This document shows positions 23,944 to 35,562 of a stretch of DNA of 64,000 nt, in pieces. Where the stretch lies: contig JAWUZG010000173.1 in assembly GCA_036785705.1 (NCBI GenBank), positions 2,217,001 through 2,281,000 of the forward strand, given 5' to 3'. The notes beneath the pieces are model-generated. The model did not search any database and was not told the DNA's origin. It was given only the letters and a program-made list of their open reading frames with translations. This DNA comes from Acanthornis magna. Taxonomy: Eukaryota > Chordata > Aves > Passeriformes > Acanthizidae. A program made the position numbers and the translations under genes. The number at the start of each line of letters is the position of its first letter. The stretch's first letter is position 1.

Positions 23944-23972
23944 GGGAGATGGGGGGGGGTTGAGGGGGAGGG
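23944..23972 (+). repeat. G-rich tract with quadruplex pattern
   Basis: Four or more G-runs (GGG, G9, GGGGG, GGG) are separated by loops of 1-4 bases, which fits the G3+N1-7 rule for an intramolecular G-quadruplex on the plus strand. The flanks (AATAAAAGAG, AGAAAAGAG) are A-rich. Confidence 0.8.
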
Positions 23973-24983
23973 AGAAAAGAGTCCTATGAGAATTCCATAT
24001 GGAAACACTAAACTAGCATTATAAAGGATTTCCTATAAACAAAATTACGGTCACAAATTTTGGACTCGGACCACATTTGAAACAAAGGGCCCTTTGTCTC
24101 CCTCTTTTTAATATATTATTTTATCTATGTTAACACATACGTTTTTATTTTTTTATGGCGATAGATAAACAGATGTACACGTACACACTCATGCAAAAAT
24201 GAATGTATATATTAGTTTGAGGTCCAGTTGCAATCTCTCTTAATTTTTTTTTCGATTGCAGAATTCCTAACAAGAGCAAACTTTAATCGTTCTGTGCACT
24301 AAATCCCTTGAAAATAAATATCCAGGGCAACTTCAAAAGCCCTTAATTAGAAGCACATGTGTGGTGTTACAAATTTCTGGCTGAGGCGGCTGAGTTGTAA
24401 TTTAACGTTATGATCTGCCATAAATATTATCCATAATGAGCAGACTTCATGTTACACTTCTGTATGTCAAATAACTGCAATATTTTTTGTCTGCTTTTGT
24501 TCAATCACTGAACCTTAAGTGAAGTTTAAAATTAGAAAGAAAGGAAGAAAGAGAGAACCAGTTTTCCCACCGGGGAGCTGAATATTTCTGTCCTCCTAGC
24601 TGTAAAGAAAACTATTGATTTCATTCTGTTTTCTTTGTTACAGTTTAAAAATGTGGTTAACAGATAATAACTCGGAGATGATGGGGGAATGGGAATGATA
24701 AGGATTGGAGGCTGGTGAGATGTTAGGTTGTTTTGCATAACTTTCTGATAGCAGCTTCCTGGAATATTTGCTGTGTTCCCCACTCCCAAAGCAAACCCCA
24801 AAACCCCATAATCTCATTTCTGCATGAGAATCTAAACCATTTCTGCCCCTGTGTTGTACCTGAACCAAGTTTATCGCATTGCAGAAACTTGATGGTTGAG
24901 GATAAAATTTTCTATGTTAATTTTAGGCAATTTATGAATTGGTTTTGCAGCCTTGGCACAGACTGTGCAGGATTATATGTACA
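23973..24983. other. AT-rich non-repeat DNA
   Basis: The block 24250-24540 has TAATTA (24344-24349) and several TAAAT/ATTAT cores with no repeat signature. It could be conserved regulatory DNA, but only a cross-species alignment would show this. Confidence 0.35.
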
Positions 24984-25006
24984 TGTGTGTGTGTGCGTGT
25001 GTGTGT
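24984..25006. repeat. (GT)n microsatellite
   Basis: About eleven GT units with one GC interruption, just downstream of TACATG. Confidence 0.85.
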
Positions 25007-25333
25007 AAGGAGGTGGTAGTGAACCAGACAGTAAATTTACAGTGCAAATGTGCAGCTGTGGGGATTATGCCCTGGTTGCCTAAATGTGTGTGAAAAAATG
25101 CAGAAATAGCGTGGGGCTGTAGAACAAGTCCACAGCCTCATGACTCGCATAAAGAGGCAGTTTGGTTTGGACTTCAACCAGACACATGGGCTGTGTGGTT
25201 TTTGCCTTGAAGAGTGCCCCGGGACCCTGTACCTATTCAAAATGACAAGCCTTATCTGGTGTTTTTGAGTGGTTTCTTCAGGTATCTGAGTCCTGCCTTG
25301 GCAGGCTGTTCAGGTAGCCAGAGACATCTCTTA

Positions 25334-25708
25334 TTGTTCAGCCTGGAGAAGAGAAGGATCCGGGGTGACCTTGCTGCAGCCTTCAAGGACCTAAAGGAGG
25401 CACAGGAGGGCTGGAAAGGGATTTGGGACAAGGGACAATACAAGGGGCAATGGCTTCACAGTGACTGAGGGCAGGGTTTGATGGGATATTGGGATGGAAT
25501 TATTTCCTGTGAGGGTGGGCAGGCCCTGGCACAGCTTTTCCAGAGCAGTTGTGGCTGCCCCTGGAACCCTGGCAATGTCCAAGGTTGGGTTGGACAGCGC
25601 CTGGAGCACCTTGGTCTGGCAGAAAGTGTCCCTGCCCATGGCAGGGGGAGTGGAAGGGGATGGCCTTTAAGGTATCTTCCAACCCAAACCATTCTGTGGT
25701 GATCCTGC
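25334..25708 (+). mobile_element. CR1 LINE 3' fragment, about 375 bp
   Basis: Starts in ORF2 at TTCAGCCTGGAGAAGAGAAG, passes CCTTCAAGGACCTAAAGGAG and TGTGAGGGTGGGCAGGCCCT, and ends TTCCAACCCAAACCATTCTG followed by TGGTGATCC. The terminal ATTCTGTG repeat is partly mutated. The reading frame is not intact. Confidence 0.95.
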
Positions 25709-28700
25709 AACTCTTCTAGCCTGAGTGCACTACACAGGAGTGCTGCTCTCTCCTGGGTTATCTCTCCTAGACAGAAGACATTGCGTGTCCTCAGCCTACA
25801 ATCCCACCGGCAGAATGAGCATATCCTCCCTCTTCTCCCAGTCACACCAGCCTTTTCCTTGGAACTGCTTTTCTGCTAGATTTAAAAAAAATTACAACAA
25901 AAAATACTACAAGAATGAGTAAAAATCTCTGTCCAAGTGCCCAGGGTGGAGTTGTGTCCCTCCTGACTACTGCATCTTGACACAAAGCGTGGCTCCTGCA
26001 GCCAAACGCTCAAGGAGCAATTCGAGCAGGGAAGTGGTGAGCAGAGACACAACAGCTCCAAGCTGCAGGCACCACAGGCCCAGAAATAAAACAAATAGGT
26101 GGCTGGAAGCAGCACGCCCAGTGGGCATGGTAACAAGTGGTCAGACGGCTGTGTGGTGTTGGTACCTGTCTGTTTGGGTTTGGCCAGACTCTCTGGCTGC
26201 TGGCACTGCTGCTGGGGAGAGACTGGCGTGTCTGGGATTATACCTCCTCCCAGGAGATGTCAGGCTCTCATAGGAACACTACCAATTTTTGTGGCAGCAG
26301 GAGGAGCTGGAAATCCAGTTCTCTGGGGTTCCCCCCACAAGACTTCTGTCTCAGCCCTGTCTCTCATTCCTGAGATGCCTGTATGTAATTTTTGCCTCTG
26401 CTGTTGCAGAGCCTCGAGCTGGATCACATCCTATCAGTTCTCATAGCTCACATCAGATACAGCAAGCTGCAAGCCAAGTTCATTCCCTGTGCGACCTCCC
26501 CTCAGCCCAGCTGAGCTCACAGGGATGGATTTGTACACCTCCTTTCCCTCTTTAGGTAGTGCAGAGCAGAAGCAAGGCTGTAAACCTTCCAGGTGACGGG
26601 TTATCTCCGGAAAGGTTTGCCAAATTACTTTATAAACTTCAGATATGTCGGAGAGAAGATAAAAGCTATAATGTTGCTCTTCAGAACCCCATGATGGATG
26701 TGTTGCTCAGTCTCTGACTGTGTTGGATGTATCAGACCGAATCTTTCATTACGATGGTGGAAATAAAATTCCTCTAATCTCCCCCTCCCCTCCCACTTTC
26801 ATCTCTAGTTTCTGGAACCACAAGCGCCAAGACATGGAGGGTCTGTTGTCAAGGTATTTTTACCAGAGATGATGGAAATCCCCATTTCTCTGTGACTTCC
26901 AGCATCAATCTGTGGTCTGGGAGGATTCAGACAATGCGTGGAGACCAGCAGAGCTGTGAGTGTGTTTCTGAATACAATCAGCACTCAGAGTCATGCCCAG
27001 TAATGCTTTTAGAGGCACATCCAGTAGTTTGGGCTACTTACCAAACCAACTTTAAACCAAATATATTGCTGGAGGAAAGTTTCCCAGTCCTTTTTTTCAA
27101 AATGATATTTAACACTTCACAATTTCCTTCCAACCAGGGATCAAGAAATTATTTAGAACCACAAATCATTTCAGTGTTTCAGGGCAACCCCCTGAAGTCA
27201 CCCACTGCCACTACCACCTCTGTCTGACCACGGAGCCATCGGTGACCTGCCCAGCATGGACTGGAGCAATGTGACTCTGCTGGAAGTGGAACCTTCCTCC
27301 ATTGTGACCTTATTTGCCATCAATTTTTCGGGTGTGTGCTATTCCGGATCAGGTGAGGATTATGTGACACGCTCCTTCAAACATGAGCACAGAAAAGCCA
27401 CATGTGAAAGATTCTAAGAGACACTTAAAGTGAAAAAGTACTTTGTAATCAAGGTCAAACTCTAGTAGTAAGTTTGAACCAAATAGGAGCTCAGATTTCA
27501 CGTGGCTACACACTCTTTCATCTTCATTTCTTCACCTCTCTAGAGTTTACCCTGATTGTCTCCAACAGGCTTTGGGACAGCCTTCCAAACAAGCAGTCTG
27601 GTAACGATGGTAATGGTAATTCTTCCTTTTGGCTGGCTCGTATTCAACTTTTCTCAGCTAAAGCTCAGTTTTCTGTCACAACCCAAAGAATTAATATCCA
27701 GCTAAACATGGTAGAGTCCAGCTTGCCTGAGCAGCTGTCCTGAGCCCCAGAGGTCAGTCCAGCCCCCCAAACTGCTAAACCATGGTCGTGTGCGTGTGCA
27801 GGGTGTGTGATGTCCTCGGGACACACGGAAGGGACCTGCTGCCCTGGCCGCTCATTTTTCAGGATGAATTTTCAGCCAATAGGTGGAGCTGAAGGAACAA
27901 CTCAGAGAGTGCGAGAGAAGGCATATTATGGGTGTGTTTGCTTTTTTTAGTGTGCTAGGAAGGGATTGCGCTTGTGAAATGACAGAAGTGTGGCTGTGCA
28001 GCGAAGGGAGGGCGTGAGGGACACAAGGCTGCTGCAGAGAATGATGGAGGAGAGATGGGAAAGGGATGGAGGGCATGGAAACGTACATCTGGGACAAAAC
28101 ACCTTTTTTCTTGTTTACTGGCCTCTCCAGAGTATATTCTGCATCTGATTAGACTTCTACACATAAAGCATTAAAATAGACTTTACTTTTCCTGGTAAAT
28201 CTTACACAGAATAAATTCTAGCATATGATTTTGCATATCTAGCTTAGATTAGACAATCACTCAAGTGCTTTGTGCGTCAGAGATGTCCAGCTGGAGAGGA
28301 TCTAGAGCTCAGTTAAGGCAGGTCAGGTACACTTAAACTGTCCCTCTGCCTAAATAAATCACCTTGTGAAAGAATCCTTAGTAGTCAGTGTAAATAAGGA
28401 TCCTCATGTCATGGTTTGCTTAGTCTGCTAATCAAAACATGTAGCTCTGAGCACTTACCATTTAGTGCAGCTTATGAAAATCAGCCGTCATTATTGCTGT
28501 CTGATACATTATCACCAGCAGCCATATAATGGGCAAAATGTTCCTGGGTTGGAATGAGTGCAATTTATGATTCTAAATTGTTATGTATAAAGAAAGAAGA
28601 GTGCAGCTGGATATTCATTAGACACATTCAATTTAATGTATTGAAAACAGTAAAGAATGTGTTTTAATTAATAAGCCAAGTGCACATGGCAATGGAATCT

Positions 28701-29827
28701 GTAGAGACAGAGTCCACAGAGCTCTGCAGCTCACACTGCAAAGCTGTTCCTTTCTCTAGTGCGGTGACCTGTGTTCACCTGCAGACCACAGCTCACCTGC
28801 TTTGGTTGTCTTGGCTTCATTGCCACACTTAGAGGGTTTTTCCCCTCAGACCCATCAGTGATACAAAAGACATCAGATATTTTTATGCACCTCAGTGTTT
28901 GGACTTACAATTTGCAAATCAGTTTCAGGAGGAAGATAGCTAGCATATTCCAAAAATGAGGACCTCTGGTCAAGCTGCTTTTAGAAAGGGCACTTAGGAG
29001 GTGTTAAAAAGACATTAAAAACGTTGCAAGTGTTGCCTCTGTGCTGCAGTGCTGGAAGGAATGAATAGGAAAAAAACAGGACATATTCAACAACTGTGAA
29101 GTTCATGTCCCTAGGTGACCTTGAAAATCAAAACTGCAACACTGACATTTCCCCAAAGAGTTTGAAAATGTACTGAAGATATCAACCAAATGATTTATTT
29201 CTTGTGAGGTCTTCTTAAGAAGACCCAAAAATAGAAAAGCAGTAGCATGAACAATTATTAAAGTTACTCTTTGGCATGGAACTTTCATTCTAGCTCAAAA
29301 ATCCTGTTGAAGAAATTTTTGGCACCTGACATTTACCAGGTTTGTTAGAAGCCAGGAAGTGAATCACCTTGGAAAATCTGAACAAAATTTTCTTGGCTGC
29401 CATCATGCAAAGGCAGATGAAATGTATTTCCAAAATATAAGAAATTTTCAATGTGATTGTTAATTCATACCAACTAGCTCAAAATAAGCCAATATTTGCA
29501 GTTTGTAATTCAAATAGAATCTTCTTGACTTTTATTGACTTGATAATTTGTTATTTGATCGAGAGGGAGGGAGATGGGTCACAGTATTATACTATTTATG
29601 TTCATCCCTGGGCATGGCATTTTCTAACAAAATCCACAAGTCAGATGTGACCATCACCAGCCATGGACTGGGATCTCTCGCTGCGTGGGGCCATCCCTCA
29701 GGGGCTGACAATGGAAGGTGAAGCCATTTCTCCTGAAAAGCTGTGGGTTAGAGCACCCATGGAATCCATGCTGAAGGGAACAACCTCGATGCTCATGCCC
29801 TGTTTAACCTTCTAGAGATTAATGTCA
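25709..29827. other. Long stretch without recognisable gene or repeat
   Basis: Mixed composition. A minus-strand donor TTTG/GTAAGT near 27039 follows a 27-codon frame but its acceptor is weak. A plus-strand frame 26892-27227 (111 codons) covers the same DNA with no recognisable domain. The block 28390-28720 is AT-rich and repeat-free, with a TTAATTAA core at 28664-28671. Confidence 0.4.
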
Positions 29828-30418
29828 GGAGAAGCTCAACATGACCCATCAATGTGCACTTGAGCCCCAAAAACCAACAACGCCCTGGGCTGAGCCCCAG
29901 CGTGGGCAGCAGGGGAGGGGGGATTGTGCCCCTCTGCCCCTCAGGTGACACCCCACCTGCAGAGCTGCCCCAGCCCTGGGAACAACAGCACAAGGACCTG
30001 GAGCTGTTGGAGCCACACCAGAGGAGGCCACGGAGATGCTCCAGGGCTGGAGCCCCTCTGCTCTGGAGCCAGGCTGGCACAGCTGGGGCTATTCCCCTGC
30101 ACAAGAGAAGGCTACAGGGAGAGCTGCGAGCCCCTGGCAGGGCCTGAAGGGCTCCAGGAGAGCTGCAGAGGGACTGGGGACAAGGCATGGAGGGACAGCA
30201 CACAGGCAATGGCTTCCCAGTGCCAGAGAGCAGGGACAGATGGGATCTTGGGAATTAGGAGTTGCTGGCTGTGAGGGTGGGGAGGCCCTGGCACAGGTGC
30301 CCAGAGCAGCTGTGGCTGCCCCTGGATCCCTGGCAGTGTCCCAGGCCAGGCTGGACAGGGCTTGGAGCAACCTGGGATAGTGGAAGTTGTCCCAATGCAA
30401 ACCATTCTGTGATTCTAA
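29828..30418 (+). mobile_element. CR1 LINE 3' fragment, about 590 bp, left arm of an inverted pair
   Basis: Begins in ORF2 at GAGAAGCTCAACATGACCC, the part encoding the 'DEKL-NMS' region. It continues through GACACCCCACCTGCAGAGCT, GGAGGCCACGGAGATGCTCC and GGCTGGACAGGGCTTGGAGC, and ends ACCATTCTGTGATTCTAA. The coding frame is shifted more than once. It faces the minus-strand CR1 at 31135-32235, with which it shares complementary sequence over most of its length. Confidence 0.96.
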
Positions 30419-30974
30419 GGAGAGTGAGTCCCAAGCAGAAGCTCTGCTGCTTCAGGCAATGTGTGCACACAACTCCCCCATCTCCACGTAGCAATTTCGG
30501 TGAGAAGTGGTGGCTTTCTAGCCAGTTTTTACTAAAACTTTTTAGTTTACTTTTTAGTATAGCTCTTGTACCACCTCATCTTCCCGTATTTCCTGTAATG
30601 AACTAAATAGGCTTTCATTTGGGGAAGTAATTGCTCCTTACAACCCCCTGGAAGTGACCCTTGTCTGAACTAAAGGGTGGCCTGAGTGCCTGGATGTGCT
30701 CACAGTGCTGCAAAGACATGACAAGGATCATCCATGAGGTTTTCTGTCTCTCAGGGCATCCTCCAGTGAAAGTGCATGGTTGGCTGTGCTTCCCTGCACA
30801 GCTGAGAAACTCCTCTGAAAGACAGCTGGGGAGAAATCACCTTCTCTGCAAATTAGCTGAGTTTCTGGCCTGAATGAAAGCGTCTGACCCAGCAGAGAGT
30901 GAACAGCACACTCCCATGAGAGACCTCCACGGGCAGGAAGAAGCACACACACAACTCAGGACTCAGGAACTCAC
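30419..30974. other. Spacer inside the inverted CR1 pair
   Basis: Non-repeat DNA between the tails of two convergent CR1 copies. If the exon at 30975-31072 is real, this is the beginning of the intron that follows it on the minus strand. No other feature recognised. Confidence 0.45.
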
Positions 30975-31072
30975 CAGGAGAACGTGGGATGACCTTGTCC
31001 TCTCACAGAGTTGAGTGTCTGCTTCAGCCTGCGGTGTGGTGGTGATTGGGGATGGCTCCTGGTCACGTCTTC
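30975..31072 (-). CDS. Candidate internal exon, 98 nt, protein not recognised
   Basis: On the minus strand a strong acceptor (TGTCTCTTTGTTTTAG, AG at 31073-31074) and a strong donor (CTCCTG/GTGAGT, GT at 30973-30974) bracket the block. Two frames are open. The one in which the first two bases finish a codon includes EPSPITTTPQAEAD and ends in phase 0, which would fit the candidate at 16969-17077. The other begins EDVTRSHPQSPP. Three CpGs are present. It could equally be a noncoding or 5' UTR exon. It lies in the loop between inverted CR1 elements. Confidence 0.33.
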
Positions 31073-31134
31073 CTAAAACAAAGAGACACAGGAGCGTGAG
31101 ATGCTGGAGAGCCACAGAGCAAGAGTGAGCACAG

Positions 31135-32235
31135 AATCACAACATCACAGAATGGTTTGTGTCGGGAGGAACCCAAAAGACCACCCAGAGCCAATCCCCG
31201 CTGCCATGGGCAGGGACACCTTCCACGATCCCAGGGTGCTCCAAGCCCTGTCCAACCTGGCCTTGGAGACTTCCAGGGATCCAGGGGCAGCCACAGCTTC
31301 TCTGGCAAACCTGTGCCAGGGCCTAGCCACTCTCACAGAGAAGAATTTCTTTGCAATACCTCATCTAACCCTGCCCTCTGTCACTGGGAAGCCATTGCCC
31401 CTTGCCTGTCACTCCAGGCCTTTGTAAATAGTCTCTCTCCACCCTTTTTGTCAGCTCCCTGAAGGCACTGAAGACCTGAATTAGGTCACACTAAAGCTAT
31501 CTCTTCTCCAGGTTGAATGATCCCAATTCTTTCAGCCTTTCCTCATGGCAGAGGTTCTCCATCCCTCTGATCATCTCCGTGGCCTCCTCTGGAGTGGCTC
31601 CAGCAGCTCCAGGTCCTTGTGCTGTTGTTCCCAGGGCTGGGGCAGCTCTGCAGGTGGGGTCTCACCTGAGGGGCAGAGGGGCACAATCCCCCCCTCCCCT
31701 GCTGCCCACGCTGGGGCTCAGCCCAGGGCTCGGGGGGTTCAGGGCCGGGGCAGGTCCAGCTCTCACCCACAGCTCCTTCTCCCTTCTCCCAGGGCTGCTC
31801 CATCTGCTCAGCCCAGCCTGGATTCATCCCGGGGGGTGCCCCGACCCAGGTGCAGCTCCAGCACTTGGTCTTGTTAAACCTCATGAGATCACCTTGGGCC
31901 ACTCTCCAGCCTGTCCTGGTCCCTCTGGATGCCATCCCACCCTCCAGGTGTGTCAGCTGCACCTCTCAGCTCAGTGACACCTGCAGATTTGCTGAGGGTG
32001 CCCTTGATCCGTCTGTGTCAGTAATGAAGATATTCGATAACACCAGCACCCACATGGACCTCTGAGGGACACCTCCTGTCCCTGATGTCCATCAGGACTC
32101 TGAGCACTTGACCACAGCCCTCTGGATATAACCACCAATTCCTAATCCATCTGATAATTCACCCTTCAAATCCATCTCAGTTTAGAGAGAAAGGTGTTAT
32201 GGGGGACATTGTCAAAGGCTTTATGGGAGATGGGA
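31135..32235 (-). mobile_element. CR1 LINE 3' fragment, about 1.1 kb, longest copy in the window
   Basis: From its tail at the left (ACATCACAGAATGGTTTGTG) the copy extends through the 3' end and deep into the ORF2 C-terminal coding region. Landmarks are GGCCTCCTCTGGAGTGGCTC, CCCCGACCCAGGTGCAG, CCTCTGGATGCCATCCCACC, TTGCTGAGGGTGCCCTTGAT, GAGGGACACCTCCTGTCC and ACATTGTCAAAGGCTTTATG. Translated on the minus strand, the 5' end still shows KAFDNVPHNTFLSKLRW, the degraded reverse-transcriptase motif before stops. Frameshifts and stops make it non-functional. Confidence 0.96.
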
Positions 32236-33754
32236 AATAAAAGGTGAACTTATAGGGCAGCACATCAGCATCTTGTCTAGAGGTAAAAGAGCCTTGAGTA
32301 GCACAGAGGGCCCATGGGATAAAGGACCCAGGTTTTTGGACCTCTGTGAGGGTATGGCAGGTCCAACCCCAGGTGGTGAGCAGAAAGTGGTTCCTTTCTG
32401 CTGTGCTTTTAAAAGATCTCCCAGAGTCAACACAAAAACAGACACCTTGATGTGTCTCCTTGTGTTCCAGACACGCAGCCTGCGCTGAGAGGAGCTGTGA
32501 ATTGCTGACCCACACACTCCCCACTCATATTTCAGCACAATCAAACAGACATATGCTTGTGTAAGGAGTTTGTTTGCATAGATGATCCAAAACAGTCACC
32601 GGTCTAAAAAGTCTATAAAAGGTTGTTTGTTTTTGCTTTTTTTCCCTGTCAAAAGCTGACGATTTTTGGAAACTACAGTTTTAATGGAAGAAATGTCATC
32701 TTCGCTAATACCTTCAGCTAAGGATGTTAGTGGTGACAAGCTGTTCCATGAGCAGCAGAGTTAACAAAACCATTTTCCTTGTGGATGTGTGTCTCAGACT
32801 GGAACTTTCTGGATAAACTCGGGTGCCAATTTAAGATTTTCCCATAGCTGCGATATGAATAATATCTCCACCCAGCGCAGATTCTCCACACTCCGATAAA
32901 GGGTAACTGGAGCCTCTCTTATTCTGTCTGGTGCAACTAATCAAGTCTCTGTCTTCCCCCAGGCTGTAAATTTTCATGAAACATGTACAATTCTAACAAA
33001 TTTTGTTGAAACAGGTTCAAAAGTTGTCAGGGGGACATGAAGAGATGAGATGATACATACATAAGTTGGCTCGTGTAAGTCCTTGTTTTTTTTGGAAACC
33101 AGGATAGAAACATTCTCCACAGGCAGCTTTTAATGCAGAAAATGGCTATTTATGGAAATCTTTACACTCTTTTCTATATTATGAAGGGATAAGATAGAAA
33201 GGGATGCAGCTTGGCTTCTCTTCTCTGTGTTATTTATGACGTACAGAAGAAGTGTATAGAGGTAACCCACAATGGTTTTTCAGCAATTGTCCCTCTTCCT
33301 CTTACAAATTTTCCAAGTTCTTGTTGTGCATCCTTTTGACGAACAGAACCTCAAAAATAGGCTATGGAATTTTCAATTCCAGAATTTCACTGCTTGTTCT
33401 TGCCGAGACTTTCAGTGAATAATCTTTGAGCTGTTACGCAAAGATCATGTGAATCAATCGAAGCAGCAGTATTTAAATTTTAGGACAGGTTTTCTGAAGA
33501 TTAAAGGTTAAGCACTAGTGTTATATAAACACTTAGCAAAAGTTCCCCTTTCAAATACTTTTTCTTATCTTACATTTTTGTAGACTGTTTACCATCAGAC
33601 AATGCTTTAGACTAGACATAATAAAAACAGAAAAAAAAGCTATTTAAAAAAATCCATCCATTTTCTATCTGTATGGTGAAAGAAACACAATGATGCAAGC
33701 TCTTTTTCCCACTCACACGTCATCTTTCTTACCTGGAAGAGCCTGGAAGCACCA
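32236..33754. other. AT-rich non-repeat DNA
   Basis: No gene or repeat recognised. The part 32800-33080 is unique-looking and AT-rich. A CAG/GTAAGA minus-strand donor at about 33731 abuts the next CR1; I treat it as fortuitous because the upstream sequence is transposon-derived. Confidence 0.4.
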
Positions 33755-33882
33755 TCCTTACCAGTGCCCAAGGCCAGGTTGGATGGGGCTTGGAGCAACC
33801 TGGGATAGTGGAAGGCGCCCAGGGGTGGAACTGGGTGAGGTTTAAGGTCTGCTCCATCCCAAACCATTCTGTGATTCTATAA
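33755..33882 (+). mobile_element. CR1 LINE 3' tail fragment
   Basis: Runs from CCAGTGCCCAAGGCCAGG through GGGGCTTGGAGCAACCTGGG to CCAAACCATTCTGTGATTC and TATAAC. Only about 130 bp remain. Confidence 0.93.
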
Positions 33883-35540
33883 CAAAGCTTTGTATATATA
33901 ATTTCAAGACAATGTCTACTCAAAGCCTAGTTAGATTTGTTATTCTCTTCTTGTCTTCACTAATTCAAGACTAAGAAGTGATAAAAACATCACTATTTGG
34001 ATTTAAAACAGGTCACTCTTCTTAGGAGCTGGACTTCAAGTCTCCCTGTGTCCTGGATCCACTGCAAAGCCCAAACCTACTCCTAATAATTTCCACTCTT
34101 TTGATTTTCACAGAATGTGGTTTTTTAGCCAGTTCTTGTTGTGGCCATTACCAGTGACAAGGAAAATATTTATAGTTCTGAAATCAAAGGAGCACAAGGC
34201 AGTTCCAACAACACTCCATCACTTCCTTTTTCAAGGGAGGGATGTAGCTGCAGACTTAAAGATCACTCATCATGATAAGAACATTTATCTCTTGGAAAAC
34301 CTTTGTGCTACAACTGTTGGGCAGTGAAATGAGCACTGTGTATTTTGCATGACTCACAGTTTTTCAATATCCAGTTTGAACATTGCTGGTTCAATCAGCA
34401 CACTGGTTTTTTGATGGAGACAGCGGTAACACAGGGTTATTCCTCAGGCTTCTTCACCCACTGTTTCTCATGCTGTCTGTGCACTCAACCTTTCATTAAC
34501 TTCTGTTCTCATTTCTTTCCACACATCCCTGTTTTTGTGGTTCGTGATGGGTTTTACACAACATTTCAGAAGGGCAGCTCACAGCAGCAGGGAGATCTGT
34601 AGGTACCCACAGCTCTGTAGGTCCTTCACTGTATGTCCTCAATGGCTTCAGCCTCTGAACCTAAAATCAGAGGATCAGCTTCACCAATCCCTAAACTCCT
34701 CTAAATCTGGGTGAGTGTTTGTCTCAGGCCACCCACATCAGGAGTGTTACAAAGACTGGGCAGGAGAGTTTGACATCAGTTGGGGTGGAAAAGCTCTGGG
34801 AATCGTGGGAGATGCAGGCAGGAAGTGCAATGTGGATTGTCACCTTACACTGGAATGTTCAAAGGTGCAAAATCTGCAGGGCCACATCAGCTTTTAATTC
34901 CTGTCTCTCATTTTCCTCGTGCCCTCCTGCAGCAATAACCTGCCCTGGGGCTGTCTCTTTTTCCTGCACAGAGAGCTGGCCCAGGCTGCACCACCTGGCC
35001 ATGGCTGTTCCCTCTCCCCTCTGCTCTGGCTGCTGAAAACCTGGCAACAGCTCCATGGAGTGATGGGAGCCTGACAGAGGGGATGTGAATAGCTCACTCT
35101 TGATTGACAGCCCCTCCATAGGGTAGTCTGTCAGATTAATTATCTGTACTTGAGAAATCCCTGGAGATCCCATCACCGTTTCACAGGGTGCTGTAGAAAC
35201 ACATCATGAAGACCCAGCCCCCTTTCCCCGAAATGGCAATCTGTCTCTAAGATAAGAGGCAGCAGGTGGAATCAGCTTCTGGAAGGCAGTAAAGAAAGAA
35301 AAAAAGGCTTTGAAGATTTGGGAAATACACAGATACCATGAAGTGGTGTTTCCTTTGGCTAAAGGCATCAGAGTTTCCTCAATGTCCTCTGAAAGTGGTG
35401 GTCTCCAGTAGCTGACCACCAGCCTGAGTCCTGTTCCCTATCCAGGTGGGTGTGCTCCATTGGATGGAGACCCAGAAATTTGGGTTCCAGTGCTTGAACC
35501 TGCAGATGTTCACTCTGTTGATATAGAAATAAGGCTAAGA
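33883..35540. other. Non-repeat DNA, nothing identified
   Basis: Mixed composition with frames up to 105 codons and no splice-supported exon or repeat. Confidence 0.45.
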
Positions 35541-35562
35541 TTTATTATTATTATTATTATTT
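35541..35562. repeat. (TTA)7 microsatellite
   Basis: Seven uninterrupted ATT/TTA units in an AT-rich setting. Confidence 0.85.

Noticed and set aside
30036..30400. Frames of 97-115 codons on both strands within CR1
   Set aside because: They are out of frame with CR1 ORF2 and arise from its GC-rich consensus; similar frames recur in other CR1 copies such as 3561-3854 and 20538-20924.
31543..31962. 139-codon minus frame inside CR1
   Set aside because: It overlaps the ORF2 C-terminus but is frameshifted relative to it, so it is a relic and not a functional reverse transcriptase.
33722..33800. CAG/GTAAGA minus donor next to a CR1 tail
   Set aside because: The would-be exon is CR1-derived sequence with no retained frame; possible exonisation lacks an acceptor.
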